64,000 bases of DNA, taken from contig JALBYF010000031.1 in assembly GCA_023212725.1 (NCBI GenBank), positions 146,369-210,368 on the forward strand. Direction: 5' to 3'. The notes below the pieces were generated by a model, which had not been told where the DNA came from, ran no database searches, and worked only from the letters and a program-made list of their open reading frames with translations. Positions within the stretch are counted from its first letter, which is position 1, and the number at the start of each line of letters is the position of its first letter. A program made the translations under genes and the position numbers. This document shows, piece by piece, positions 30,599 to 40,398 of this stretch. The stretch comes from Tranzscheliella williamsii (Eukaryota > Basidiomycota > Ustilaginomycetes > Ustilaginales > Ustilaginaceae).

Positions 30599-33500
30599 CT
30601 ACGACGGGGACGAGGCGCGGCCGATGCCCATGCCGACCCGCACCAGTGTCTCGATGGCGGCGCGCGAGTTGTCGAGAATGTCGCGGTCAAAGACGAGCCG
30701 GTCCTTCTCAAAGACGAGGACGATGGTGGAGCCGCCGAATTTGAAGTAGCCAAACTCCTGGCCGCGCTTCACCTCTTCGCCCTCCTTCACGGTGAGCACG
30801 GTGCTGCCCACCATCATCGCGCCGATGCAGACCGCGTAGAACGTGCCAAAGGCCTCCGAGTGGAACGGTACAATCACGCGGATGTTCTCGCCGTACACGT
30901 CAATCCCCGAGCGGATCGCCATCGGATTGACCGTGTAGTACTGCCCGTCGATCCAGGTGAACTTGCCCACTGTGGCATCCGCGGGACTGTGGAACCGGTG
31001 GTAGTCCTGCGGCGCCAGACGGAAGATCGCCAGAGAGCCGCCGTTTTGGTAGGCATCTAGCGACCTGACCTCGTTGCCCGCGTCGCCGAGCAGCCGCTCC
31101 ACGGTGAAATCTCGCCCCTTGATCCAGATTCGCGTCGCCTCACTGATGCTCTCAAACGCCATCATCCGGCAGTCGGCGCCGCTAACCAGACGCCCCGGAT
31201 TGTCCGGCTCGTCGTTCGGACGAGCGTCGCTCTTCAGCTTGCGGTAGAAGAATTCGTTGAACGTCTTGAAGCTGTCGAGTGGCTCCCTAATCTCGGTCGT
31301 GTCGAGATTGTGGAAAGCAATGAACGCTGGGATCTCGCGAGCGCTCGAAGGACTGTCGAACTTGACGCCTTGCTTGACACTCATGTTCTTGAGCATCCGC
31401 TTGATTCTTGCCCCCTCCATCCTGGATCGGGCGCCCTGGTAGAGCAGGCGGATGCCGAGCCGTACATACACCTGCATCTTCTCTTCCATTAGTTCTCCTG
31501 AAATACGGTCTTGGACAATGATGTTGGCACTGTTGGCCCCCAATTGGTAGTTGCCCTGACTGATCTTGTTGACGACCTTGGTATACCACTTGCGATGAGC
31601 TTGGCTGGCAGTGACGTAGTTTCGCACCGTCAGGCTCTCTACTCGTCTCCAGTCCTGCGAGGCGCAGACGGCCAGATGCGTGATGATGTCCATTTCCCCT
31701 TTTTTAGAGAGTCTCGGCATGTGGCAAAGCGGACATGATCGTAGCCGTACCACTTGCTCAATCGTCTGGGTGTCATCGTTCGAGGACTCGTCGCCTTCCA
31801 CTTTGATGATGGGAGGTGTCTGGACCGCCGATAGCTTGTCCGAACTTGATCCGGATACCGTTCGTATCTTGTGGGACATAGAGGTTTCGCTGCTCGGCGC
31901 CGTGTCGGATCTGGCGTGAGCCTTTGCTTCGGCATTAAAACTGGCTGAGCTGGAGGAAGACGAGATGGACAAAGCTGATAGATCTCGGTGGAGTTGCCGA
32001 GAAGCACCGGGAACGACGACAGAGGCTCCAGACAATGACTTATCCTTAGGCTCATTGGCGGCTGCATCTATCGGGGGCGGCACAGGTCGACCAGACTGTC
32101 CATGTGACTCTTCGTCCAAGGCTGGCGCATTACTGCCACTAAGGTCGAAGGGCTGATTGACTTCGGTACCGATGTCAGCAACGGACCCAAGAAGCGCTGG
32201 CGTTTCTGAGCCGCTGTCCGGTGCCGACTGCGGTACCGCCTTCCTCTTGAGTTCCCATGGCTTCTTGACTTCGGCTTCTAAAGCCATAATGGTTTCGCTG
32301 AAGGTCAGCTCGTCCTCTTCCGGATCTTTCCCGAGCTCGATAAAGAAGGACTCAAGCGTCTTGTGGCTCAGGGTGCTGCCAAGACTGTCGAGCATGCTGG
32401 ACAATTCCAGGCGGGAAAGCGTTCCGCTGTCGTTCGTGTCGAACTGCTGAGCCAGTTGGCGCCAGAACCGCTGGCGCAAGGCTTCGTAAGGTGTGAATTT
32501 GGCCTGAAGGACGACGGTGGGAGGCTTACCGGTGCCCTTAAATTTGACCTCCTCGTCCTTCTCGATACGAGATAGAGGAAGGGTAAACTCTTTCATGCTG
32601 TGAGCGCCTTCCTCATCTGGATTATAAAGACCTGTGTTGGGATCTGGCTTGGGCGCGGCGTCAACAAGATCAGCGACAGCAAGCTGAGCCCCGCCCACGT
32701 AGTCATTGGAGGACATTCGATCCCAATCGTAGATCATAAATTTGGCCTGATAGTTGATCTCGTGTCGTCGAACATGGAAAAGAAGCTTTTCATTCCAGGT
32801 GGGATTAAGCGTATGGCGTACAACCCGAGTACGAAAGATTTTCTGACCGAAGCTGATGATGGCGAAAGGATCCATATCGAATCCGGTTCGAGTGACATTG
32901 GACCACCTGGGAAGATGGGTGGCGCCTTTGATCTCCATCATGACAATGCCGATGATGTCCATGCCCATCTCGGCTTTGAAGGCATAGTCTCCCGGGTCGC
33001 GCCTGGCACGACGTTTGCGGACCTTGGGATGTCGAGCCCTGGGTACAGACGCGGAGGGGTCGCCTCCATCCGCCACTGCTTTGCGACGACGAACGCCGGG
33101 TAGCCTTCTTCGCCGTCTTGCGGCTTTAGTGTTCTCGACGAGCGAGGTCTCAAGGGGTGTTATGGCGCCTGAGCGATCCAGCTCGGAGCCCGAAGCCGTA
33201 TAGGGTGTGTTGCTGCCGGAAGTTTGAGAAGACCGAAGACCTTTTTTACGCAGGAAGATGCGCCTATACTTGCCGCCACTCTGCTGGGTCGCGCTGGGCA
33301 GAGGCAGATTAGCTGCTTCAGCACTGGTACTGCTGGGCTGAGAAGGGACTCCAGCGATAGACTGATAATGTTGATCGTAAATGCCGCCGTCATCGAGATC
33401 AGACTCCAGGTCGTCGATGTCATTATCATTGAGATCGCTAGTTACACTTGCGGTGTCATCCTCTGACGCTGTGTCATCATCTTCGTCGTCCTCTTCCTCC

Positions 33501-34660
33501 TCACTGTTGCTGCTTAGACCGTCGTCAAGGAAGGCGTCAGCAGCGCCGGTCATACCTACTGACTGGGAAGCAGGGACTGCACGGACAGCAGCGCCGGTGG
33601 TATCGAGCGTGGCGAGAACGAGCCGGTGATAGACCTGGTCGACAGTCCATGTATGTGCGGCAGTGCTGCGCGAGGTGGCCGGGGCAGGGATCGGTGCGCC
33701 GGCGTTGGGTACAAAACCGATCTTGACCTGCAGCTCACCGCTGATCTTGGTGTCAGGCCTGGACGACTCGATGGGCAACCATCGTGGTTGGACTTTGGAC
33801 CATTCTACTTGTGACTCGGAGCACCACTGAGGAACAAGAAGAGAACACTCGCCCATGTAATCGTTACCGGAAAATTTGTCCTTGTCCCAGATGACGAACT
33901 CGAGACTAGAGACGGTAGCGTTGGAGGCGTCCAGCTGGATAGAACCGCGATTGGGTCTGTCGGCGCCAGTTGTGTCCGGTGAGCGATCCAAATCGAGGCC
34001 AGAGTGAGGACGGGAGCTGTGTGAGGCAGCGGAGAGAGCGTTACGCCGCCTGATGCGCATGGGGCGAGGCATCTGCCTACCGACGACACGAGCGCCAGCG
34101 GCTCCGAGCTTGACGGGAGCCACGAGGATCCTGGAAGCAGCGCCCGAGATCATTCTGCTTGAGGCGGAGCGTAAGTTGAGACGTGGCCGCGTTTTGCTAG
34201 CGGAGGCAGCGAGCGCATCGACTTGCTCGTCATGGCCGGCGGCATTTTGGAGGGCAGCACGTACGCGATCAGAATCGATTTGGTGGGTAGCTACAGCAGC
34301 AAAGTTGGGACCAAACCAGTCGGGTAGTACAGGATACTCGAACGTTGCTTCCTCGGCATTCCAGACGGGCTCGAGGGTCTTCGGCTTGACGGTGGTGATG
34401 CTTCGATGGCTGTCTGCGCTCGAGGTGCTGGACACAGCGGAACCGGGGAGACTGACGACGACGAACGGGTCGGATTTGCCATTGCGATCCTTGGGAGCAA
34501 GGCGCTTGGCAGAAAGAACCTGGACACGAAGGGTACATAGCGCACGAACAGGGGTTGCTTCGTGGGGAGCAGTTGCATGCTGGAGGCTGCCACTTGCACC
34601 GCCGCTGCTGGGCGTGACAGCGGCAGCGGCAGCTGGATTGGCGGTGAACGTGTCCTCCAT
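30599..34660 (-). CDS. PSD2: C2-domain phosphatidylserine decarboxylase (Golgi/endosomal type)
   Basis: 1353 residues, intron-free. Order: a first C2 domain starting LRVQVLSAKRLAPKD near residue 40 and interrupted by a Ser/Arg-rich insert; a very acidic Asp/Glu stretch near residues 375-425; a second C2 domain (about 570-690, with RTGFDMDPFAIISF); an EF-hand-like FDTNDSGTLSRLE; a Ser-rich linker; and the decarboxylase domain (about 1000-1350). The pyruvoyl self-cleavage motif is GGST with Ser at about residue 1311, leaving a 43-residue alpha chain; yeast Psd2 also uses GGST. The enzyme makes phosphatidylethanolamine from phosphatidylserine. The C2 domains suggest recruitment to membranes or contact sites. 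The frame is open to 34759, but 34660 is the first ATG. The 3' end converges with the Trs65-like gene 200 bases away. Confidence 0.94.
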   Translation of the reverse strand: MEDTFTANPAAAAAVTPSSGGASGSLQHATAPHEATPVRALCTLRVQVLSAKRLAPKDRNGKSDPFVVVSLPGSAVSSTSSADSHRSITTVKPKTLEPVWNAEEATFEYPVLPDWFGPNFAAVATHQIDSDRVRAALQNAAGHDEQVDALAASASKTRPRLNLRSASSRMISGAASRILVAPVKLGAAGARVVGRQMPRPMRIRRRNALSAASHSSRPHSGLDLDRSPDTTGADRPNRGSIQLDASNATVSSLEFVIWDKDKFSGNDYMGECSLLVPQWCSESQVEWSKVQPRWLPIESSRPDTKISGELQVKIGFVPNAGAPIPAPATSRSTAAHTWTVDQVYHRLVLATLDTTGAAVRAVPASQSVGMTGAADAFLDDGLSSNSEEEEDDEDDDTASEDDTASVTSDLNDNDIDDLESDLDDGGIYDQHYQSIAGVPSQPSSTSAEAANLPLPSATQQSGGKYRRIFLRKKGLRSSQTSGSNTPYTASGSELDRSGAITPLETSLVENTKAARRRRRLPGVRRRKAVADGGDPSASVPRARHPKVRKRRARRDPGDYAFKAEMGMDIIGIVMMEIKGATHLPRWSNVTRTGFDMDPFAIISFGQKIFRTRVVRHTLNPTWNEKLLFHVRRHEINYQAKFMIYDWDRMSSNDYVGGAQLAVADLVDAAPKPDPNTGLYNPDEEGAHSMKEFTLPLSRIEKDEEVKFKGTGKPPTVVLQAKFTPYEALRQRFWRQLAQQFDTNDSGTLSRLELSSMLDSLGSTLSHKTLESFFIELGKDPEEDELTFSETIMALEAEVKKPWELKRKAVPQSAPDSGSETPALLGSVADIGTEVNQPFDLSGSNAPALDEESHGQSGRPVPPPIDAAANEPKDKSLSGASVVVPGASRQLHRDLSALSISSSSSSASFNAEAKAHARSDTAPSSETSMSHKIRTVSGSSSDKLSAVQTPPIIKVEGDESSNDDTQTIEQVVRLRSCPLCHMPRLSKKGEMDIITHLAVCASQDWRRVESLTVRNYVTASQAHRKWYTKVVNKISQGNYQLGANSANIIVQDRISGELMEEKMQVYVRLGIRLLYQGARSRMEGARIKRMLKNMSVKQGVKFDSPSSAREIPAFIAFHNLDTTEIREPLDSFKTFNEFFYRKLKSDARPNDEPDNPGRLVSGADCRMMAFESISEATRIWIKGRDFTVERLLGDAGNEVRSLDAYQNGGSLAIFRLAPQDYHRFHSPADATVGKFTWIDGQYYTVNPMAIRSGIDVYGENIRVIVPFHSEAFGTFYAVCIGAMMVGSTVLTVKEGEEVKRGQEFGYFKFGGSTIVLVFEKDRLVFDRDILDNSRAAIETLVRVGMGIGRASSPS

Positions 34661-35693
34661 CTTGATGACAAGGGGTGGAGGATGTGGGGAAAGGTGAGGA
34701 TGGCGCGCAGCCTTGGTCCGCCGTTGTAGGAGATCCGTTAGAACGCGCCATAGGCGCACGACACAGCCCCAACACCCAACAGCCTAGCATATCCAATGCA
34801 TGTAATCACGCTCCTATCCTTCTGCTCGTCACGCTAAGAGCGGCTGTGCTGCAAGTGGAAGTGTTGCGTGTTACATTCGAGCATTTCGCTCGGCTTTGCC
34901 TTTCTACCCGCAACCACACTCAAATCACTCCTACAGACGGTACGCCAACATACGCTTCTCCCTTTTTCAGCCACTAATTGGCCAGATGCGCTAGCGACGT
35001 GACCTCATTCAATCCAATGTGAATCGTGCATGCCATTCATAAGCTCACCGTTTCCAGGTAGCGGCCTGGCCAACCCTAAAGTCTACCGATGCACCGCGAA
35101 AGTAGGCCCGGGCACGTTCCTGTCACTTTTCTCGATTACGGCTTCTGCGTTCCGCTTGCAATAGACACTGGCTTCTCCCTGATCTAACACTTCGTCCTCT
35201 TCCTTCTCCTTAAGTGTAGGCCCCATCCCACAACATCCTTTTCGCTCATCTCTTTCTCTCTTGCGCTGAGCTTGCCCCCGGGGATGAAAGCATGACTTAT
35301 GCCGGCGCGACCTTGCGGACTAGGAGCGATTTCTCGCCGTACTGTAGTGGCGTAGCGAGGTAGGCGCTTTCGGATCCGAGATCGATCACGGCGGCTTCCG
35401 AACGTTGTTCAGCGTCAAAAAGGCGCCTCCCGACTTCCAGTACTGTTGTATTCGCCCTGCGAGAGGCTGAACACAAACGGATGAATATATCCGCTTTCAA
35501 ATTCATCCCGTTAGTAATCGTCAATAATGCGTAGCTACCTCAGGTGATTAGAAATGGTCTTCATATGATTAATTGGGCGGCAGCGTCGGTGGATTTGGAC
35601 ATTTTCAATCGTTCATCATCTCCTCGCCATCGTCGTCCATCATCCGATCTTGTCCAGTCACTCTAGGCCGCCGACGCATAGCTCACGTACAAC
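34661..35693. other. Divergent promoter region PSD2 / NDUFA4-like
   Basis: 1.03 kb. It contains a leftward 69-codon frame with a true ATG (35506 to 35297) that reads protein-like but matches no family I know. It could be a small gene or a relic. The rest shows pyrimidine-rich tracts typical of promoters and 5' leaders. Confidence 0.5.
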
Positions 35694-36366
35694 ATGGCAG
35701 GTCCGGCAGCTCAGGCCGCCAAGAACAAGGCGCGACAGCTCTTCATGAAGCACTGGTTCGTATCCCTAGCCAGCCGTATCCTACCCCCTGACCCGTCCCG
35801 TAGCCGTCATACGTACTTCGCATCGCCGGCTGCGTGATGCATCTTACCAGTCTATGCTGTTTGTCAAGCCACTTACGCGGTCTCTACTCTCTCGTGCTCC
35901 CTGCACCGTCTCAGGTATGCCCCAGAGGTTCTTCCCATCTACGTTATCACTGGTCTTGCCGCTGGAGGTGCCACCTGGTAAGTGATCGCTGCTCTGGCCG
36001 CCCCCTTCTATTTTGCCGTCCCGCCGTCTCGCCTGGGCGAGCAGAAGACCCACGAGCAGTCGTTCTCAAGATGTCAGTGGCATGGCAGCCCCTCCCCGCC
36101 TCCAACGGGCATTTGTGATGTCAATGCCTATCTCGACCCTCTCTTCGTTACAACCAGCTTGACTAACTCATCTGCTCATCCTGCTTTGCGTACCTCCCTC
36201 TTTAACGTCGTGAAGGTACCTCACCCGCTTGGCCCGAGGCCCTGATGTCATCTGGGACAGGAAGAACAACCCTACCCCTTGGAACAATGTTGAGCCAGGT
36301 ACTCAGACCAAGATGATGACTGTCAACCAGCAGTTCGACAAGCAGTACAAACGAGACCGATTCTAA
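35694..36366 (+). CDS. NDUFA4/MLRQ-family mitochondrial respiratory subunit
   Basis: Three small exons, 35694-35755, 35915-35977 and 36216-36366, give 91 residues. It is too fragmented to appear as one open frame. Joining restores MKHW-YAPEVLPIYVITG and GGATW-YLTRLARGPDVIWD, followed by RKNNPTPWNNVEPG and a basic tail. This pattern is the NDUFA4/B12D-type family (PF06522-like): one membrane helix with the conserved WDRKNNPxPWN motif. In mammals NDUFA4 is now assigned to cytochrome c oxidase rather than complex I. It should be an inner mitochondrial membrane protein. Intron 2 is 238 nt with donor GTAAGT. Intron 1 is 159 nt with an unusual donor GTTCGT. That donor is the only one near there that keeps the frame. 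Confidence 0.88.
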
Positions 36367-36773
36367 AGATTTTCACCTCTCCCGCTCTGTCACTCTACGC
36401 TCGATCTTGCGCTCCCAATGTATTGGCTCATTGCTTGCTCCCAACGCTCGTTGAACTCGGTAAGCGACAGCGGTTCCGACCAGGCAGATCTAAGGCTTCC
36501 GCGCTGCTCGCTTGGCCAGCCCTGTTACCTGGATGCCATGAGTCCCAATCTCGCATGAACATACGTGTCCGCCGGATGCTTGTCCTCATATGCGGCCGAG
36601 CGCAATACGCATATCTAAGAGGCGCACGCTGCGAGAAAGGGGCAGTGGAACTCGGTATCTATGAAAGCGGTGCGATGGTGGTACAAGGTGGGAAGCAGCC
36701 TGGACGGTCTTGGGGCCAGGTTATGGATTTTTCAAAGGGGAGGGACAGCGGGCTATGCGGCGCAAAGACCGAG
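36367..36773. other. Convergent spacer NDUFA4-like / GDH
   Basis: 407 bases holding the 3' ends of two converging genes. The rightward 591-codon open frame starting here is antisense to GDH and is not a gene. Confidence 0.6.
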
Positions 36774-38246
36774 TTAGAACCAGTCGCCGTGCTCCTTCAT
36801 GGCGTCGGCCACCTTTTTGAAGCCGGCAATGTTGGCACCTGCGACGAGCGAAGGAAGCGAGTCCGAGACCGTGTCGCCCTCGGCAGGGTAGGCCTTGCCT
36901 GTGGAGAAGCAGTTGTCGTAGCAATTCTTCATAATGTCCTTGAGCTTCTGATCGACCTCCTCGGGAGACCAGGTGAGACGCGCCGAGTTCTGAGCCATCT
37001 CGAGGCCGCTAACAGCGACACCGCCCGAGTTGGCCGCCTTGCCGGGGCCGTACCAGCAGCAGCCAGCCTGGGTGGCGTTCTTGCCGTTCGAGATTCGCGA
37101 CTTCTCAAGCACGTTGATGGCTTCTTGGGTGAGACCCATGTTGCTGCCTTCGGCGACATATCGGCATCCGCGCTTGAGCGCCTCGGCCGCCTCCTTGTCA
37201 TCCATCTCGTTCTGAGTCGCACAGGGCAGCGCGACATCGTACGATTCGACCAGCGTCCAGGGTCGTGCGCCATCGGCGTGGTAGGCAAGCTGGCCTTGCT
37301 CGTCGCCCAAAGTGGAGAGCTCCTTTCGGTTGTACTTGATCTGGGCAATCTTGTCGATCATCTCCTTGGTGAATCCCTTTTCGGACTTGGCGATCAGGCT
37401 GCCCTTGGAATCCGAGAGCGAGAGGACAATGCCGCCGAGCTCGAGCACCTTGAGCGCGGCGAACTGGGCCACGTTGCCGGATCCAGAGATGACGACCTTC
37501 TTGCCCTTGAAGCTGGTGCCCTCGCCCTCAACAAAGTTGATCATGTGCTCGACATAGTAAATAAGACCGTAGCCGGTAGCCTCGGGACGAATCCAGGATC
37601 CTCCCCAGTCCATGGCCTTGCCGGTGAGAATACCGGTCCACTCGTTGCGGATCTGCTTGTAAGTGCCAAAGACGAAGCCGCCCTCTCGGGTAGAAAAGCC
37701 AATGTCGCCGGCGGGCACATCGGTGTTGGGGCCGATGTGACGCTGGAGCTCGGTGGCAAAGGCCTTGCAGAACCGACGCACCTCGCCATCGCTCTTGCCC
37801 TTGGGGGAGAAATCGGAACCACCCTTGCCGCCGCCAATGTTGAGGCCGGTCAGGGCATTCTTAAAGATCTGCTCAAAGCCGAGGAACTTGAGCACGGACA
37901 GATTGACCGTCTCATGCAGACGCAGACCGCCCTTGTACGGCCCAAGGGCAGAGTTGAACTGGACACGGTAGCCGCGGTTCACCTGGGCAACGTGGTTGTC
38001 GTCCTCCCACACAACGCGGAACTGAATCACTCGCTCAGGGACCTGTACAATGGCGAAGGCCTTCTTGTACTCGGGATACTTCTTCAAGAACGGCTGCAGC
38101 GTCGATCCGAGTTCGCCGAGCGCCTAGCAAAACAAAATCGTCGTATGCATAGGCACAAGTGTCAACACCAATGTTCCTGCTCATTGGTCATGCAATGAAC
38201 CTGGACTTACCTGCTCGAATTCGGGCTCGGAAGGCAAGTTGGACAT
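36774..38246 (-). CDS. GDH1: NADP-specific glutamate dehydrogenase
   Basis: Two exons read leftwards, 38246-38211 (12 codons) and 38123-36774, with an 87-nt intron (GTAAGT...CTAG, phase 0). The 461-residue product begins [21 protein letters not shown], the classic fungal GDH start, which settles the short first exon. Motifs are [18 protein letters not shown] (catalytic Lys region), [10 protein letters not shown] and a Rossmann [13 protein letters not shown]; length and order fit the hexameric NADP form. The enzyme fixes ammonium onto 2-oxoglutarate in the cytosol and is a main route of nitrogen assimilation. A TATA box lies about 130 bases upstream, suggesting strong expression. The long 2.1-kb divergent promoter shared with NAR1 may carry nitrogen control sites, but I could not identify specific ones. 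Confidence 0.97.
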
Positions 38247-38373
38247 CTTCAGCGTATCGCTCGCTTTTGGTTACTTTTGGTGCGTTGCGGAGGGTGGAAT
38301 GAAAGGGTATGCGCTGCAAGGAGAAAGCTGAGAGAGACTCTTGGAGGTGGGAAAGGAAAGAATACAATGCCGG

Positions 38374-38381
38374 CTATATAC
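38374..38381 (-). promoter_or_regulatory. TATA box of GDH
   Basis: GTATATAG on the minus strand, about 130 bases upstream of the GDH ATG. Distance and sequence suit a TATA element for a highly expressed gene. Confidence 0.5.
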
Positions 38382-40281
38382 TCTCCAGCAGACGGGGCAG
38401 GCGGAGAAGACACTTGACTGACACACTTGGCAACAATGTGACTCGTATGGCAGGCAGCGAGCTAGCTGTCCAAGAGCATCGATGGCCCGCTAAGGGCCGA
38501 TGGCCAGCGACAGTTAGTGAGGGGCAGGCTTCTCGGTGTAATTGGCACCGCAACACCGTGAGCCTTGTGAAAGGAGAAACAGGCCTCGCAGCGGTCCGAA
38601 GCTGGGAAGAAAGGTTGGGGGGGAGGCCATCCGGCACTGATGATTCGTCACCATATCGCAGAGATAAGGACGGTGGCCCATCTAAGATCGCAACCAAATT
38701 GGATTGGCTAAGAAGATCTTCCCGCCCTGACTCAATACGGCCAAACAACCGCTACTGTAGCGGGTCTTCGCGAAAGGTGCCAATTCAGAAGCGAGCGCCG
38801 TGTCCTAGATATCCGGGCAAAATATCCTCCAAATTCTTCCGTCATTGAACACTGCACGCGGGAAAGTCATTGTTATCAGTCCAATCAGCGCTCGCCATCG
38901 CGGCCCCGATCTCATCCCCCACCTGCCAACCACACTCGAATTTCATAGCCTGCCATGCAGTCTTTTCCTGGCATACAACTGAGCATACACAAATACGGCC
39001 CCACCGCAAACCGACTTGGCTGAATAGAAGTCTCACCTTACAGCGAAGTGCTTCGTTTAGACGCGGGTCCGCATGGCGCATCACTGCCGTGCTAGAGAGC
39101 GAGAGATCGTTAATAGCGCTGCATTATCTGATCTACAAGCCGCACCCGCCACACGCACTCCAACTCGCCACCCCACCGGGATGTTCCGCGATCTTTTCGC
39201 ACTGTCAAGGGTGGTGGACGCAGGGATGTCACAAGCAGCCGCAGCGACTGCACGTATCGCATGCTGAGGGCTGTTGCGATAATTATGGCTGCGCCCACCC
39301 TCCGTCCGTGGTGCCGCTCGCCAGTGTAAAACGATCATCGCTCCGCAATGCGATCGCATACATATTCACAGCAATCCAGCCTGAAAGTTCAACGTCCACG
39401 CCGCAGGACTGTGCGCTATAACCGCGTGTTATGACCGCGCGGCAGTTCAGCCGCTCACGAGCTGATCCACCAGCTAGTAAAAGGCGACGGCAAGCTGAGC
39501 TTGCACAACGGAAAGGTCGGGATCTGTTCACCGTAATCATCAAGCCGGTGCATTTGTTTTGAATTGGATTATCGCTGTTTGTCGGAACGCTACGTTTTAT
39601 TCACAATTTCTTCGGTTTTTTGATTGACAATTTCGGTGCTTTCGGTGATTTGCTCGGGAAATGGCAGACAATTCCAGCCCGCCCAATTTCTTCTGAACGG
39701 GCGGTAACACGGAGCAAGCATGGGATTGGCCGTTGATGGCGTGCCGGCCTATCTGCTGTGCACTGAGTTGTACCCGCCAATGCGCTGGAACGGAAGAGTC
39801 TCTGGCACCGTCGGCAGCTGTACTGCGAAGCCAGTCACTCGATCTTCACAGCGCTGACCTCACAGAACTGCGACACAACATCTCTGTGGTGTAGACAAAC
39901 CGTGGTGCTCATTAACAGTCGATGGCACTGCTGCCTACGAAGAAGGAAACGGCGGCGGAGGTACAGGATCTCGCCAGCGTAGCCCGGTTGTCGAGCAGGC
40001 ATCTTGTCTTTTGCCGCTGAAGTTTCGGTTCAGAAGGGACGACCCGGAGCGGTAGCCGTGGGTTCCTTTTGCCCACTCACTTGTTGTACGAGTCACATAT
40101 ATGCATGCCGACTCAGCCAAGCTGTGTAAGCAAGGAGGGATGTTAAATCGCTTTCTGTGGCGAAGCTAACGCCGAAACCTCACAATGGAATAATCTCGGT
40201 CGGCGTTTTGCGCTGGGATTTTTGATGATTTGGGATATGTGGTTTGTGATTCGTCCGCCTCCACAAATCATACTCGCCAAT

Positions 40282-40298
40282 CCTCTATAGAATAGAGG
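40282..40298. repeat. 7-bp-arm palindrome upstream of NAR1
   Basis: CCTCTAT, a 3-base spacer AGA, then ATAGAGG: perfect inverted arms centred ~109 bases before the NAR1 ATG. It could be a protein-binding site or chance. Confidence 0.45.
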
Positions 40299-40398
40299 AG
40301 GCCTTTCGGCTCAGCTCGCTGTTGCTTTCTTCTCAACCGGCTCCCATCATTCTTGCGGCCGTCCACCAGCGTATTCTACCATCTTCGTCTCTGGAAGC

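Larger units (their letters stand above)
38247..40398. other. Long divergent promoter region GDH / NAR1
   Basis: 2.15 kb without a supported gene. The open frames at 38.3-38.8 and 38.9-39.4 kb lack recognisable signatures, and the second has no ATG at its start. A T-rich segment at 39,590-39,660 has repeated TTTCGGTG-like words. A perfect palindrome lies at 40282-40298. Confidence 0.5.

Noticed and set aside
36423..38198. 591-codon rightward open frame
   Set aside because: Antisense to NADP-GDH, whose protein is unmistakable. High GC with biased third positions opens the opposite strand.
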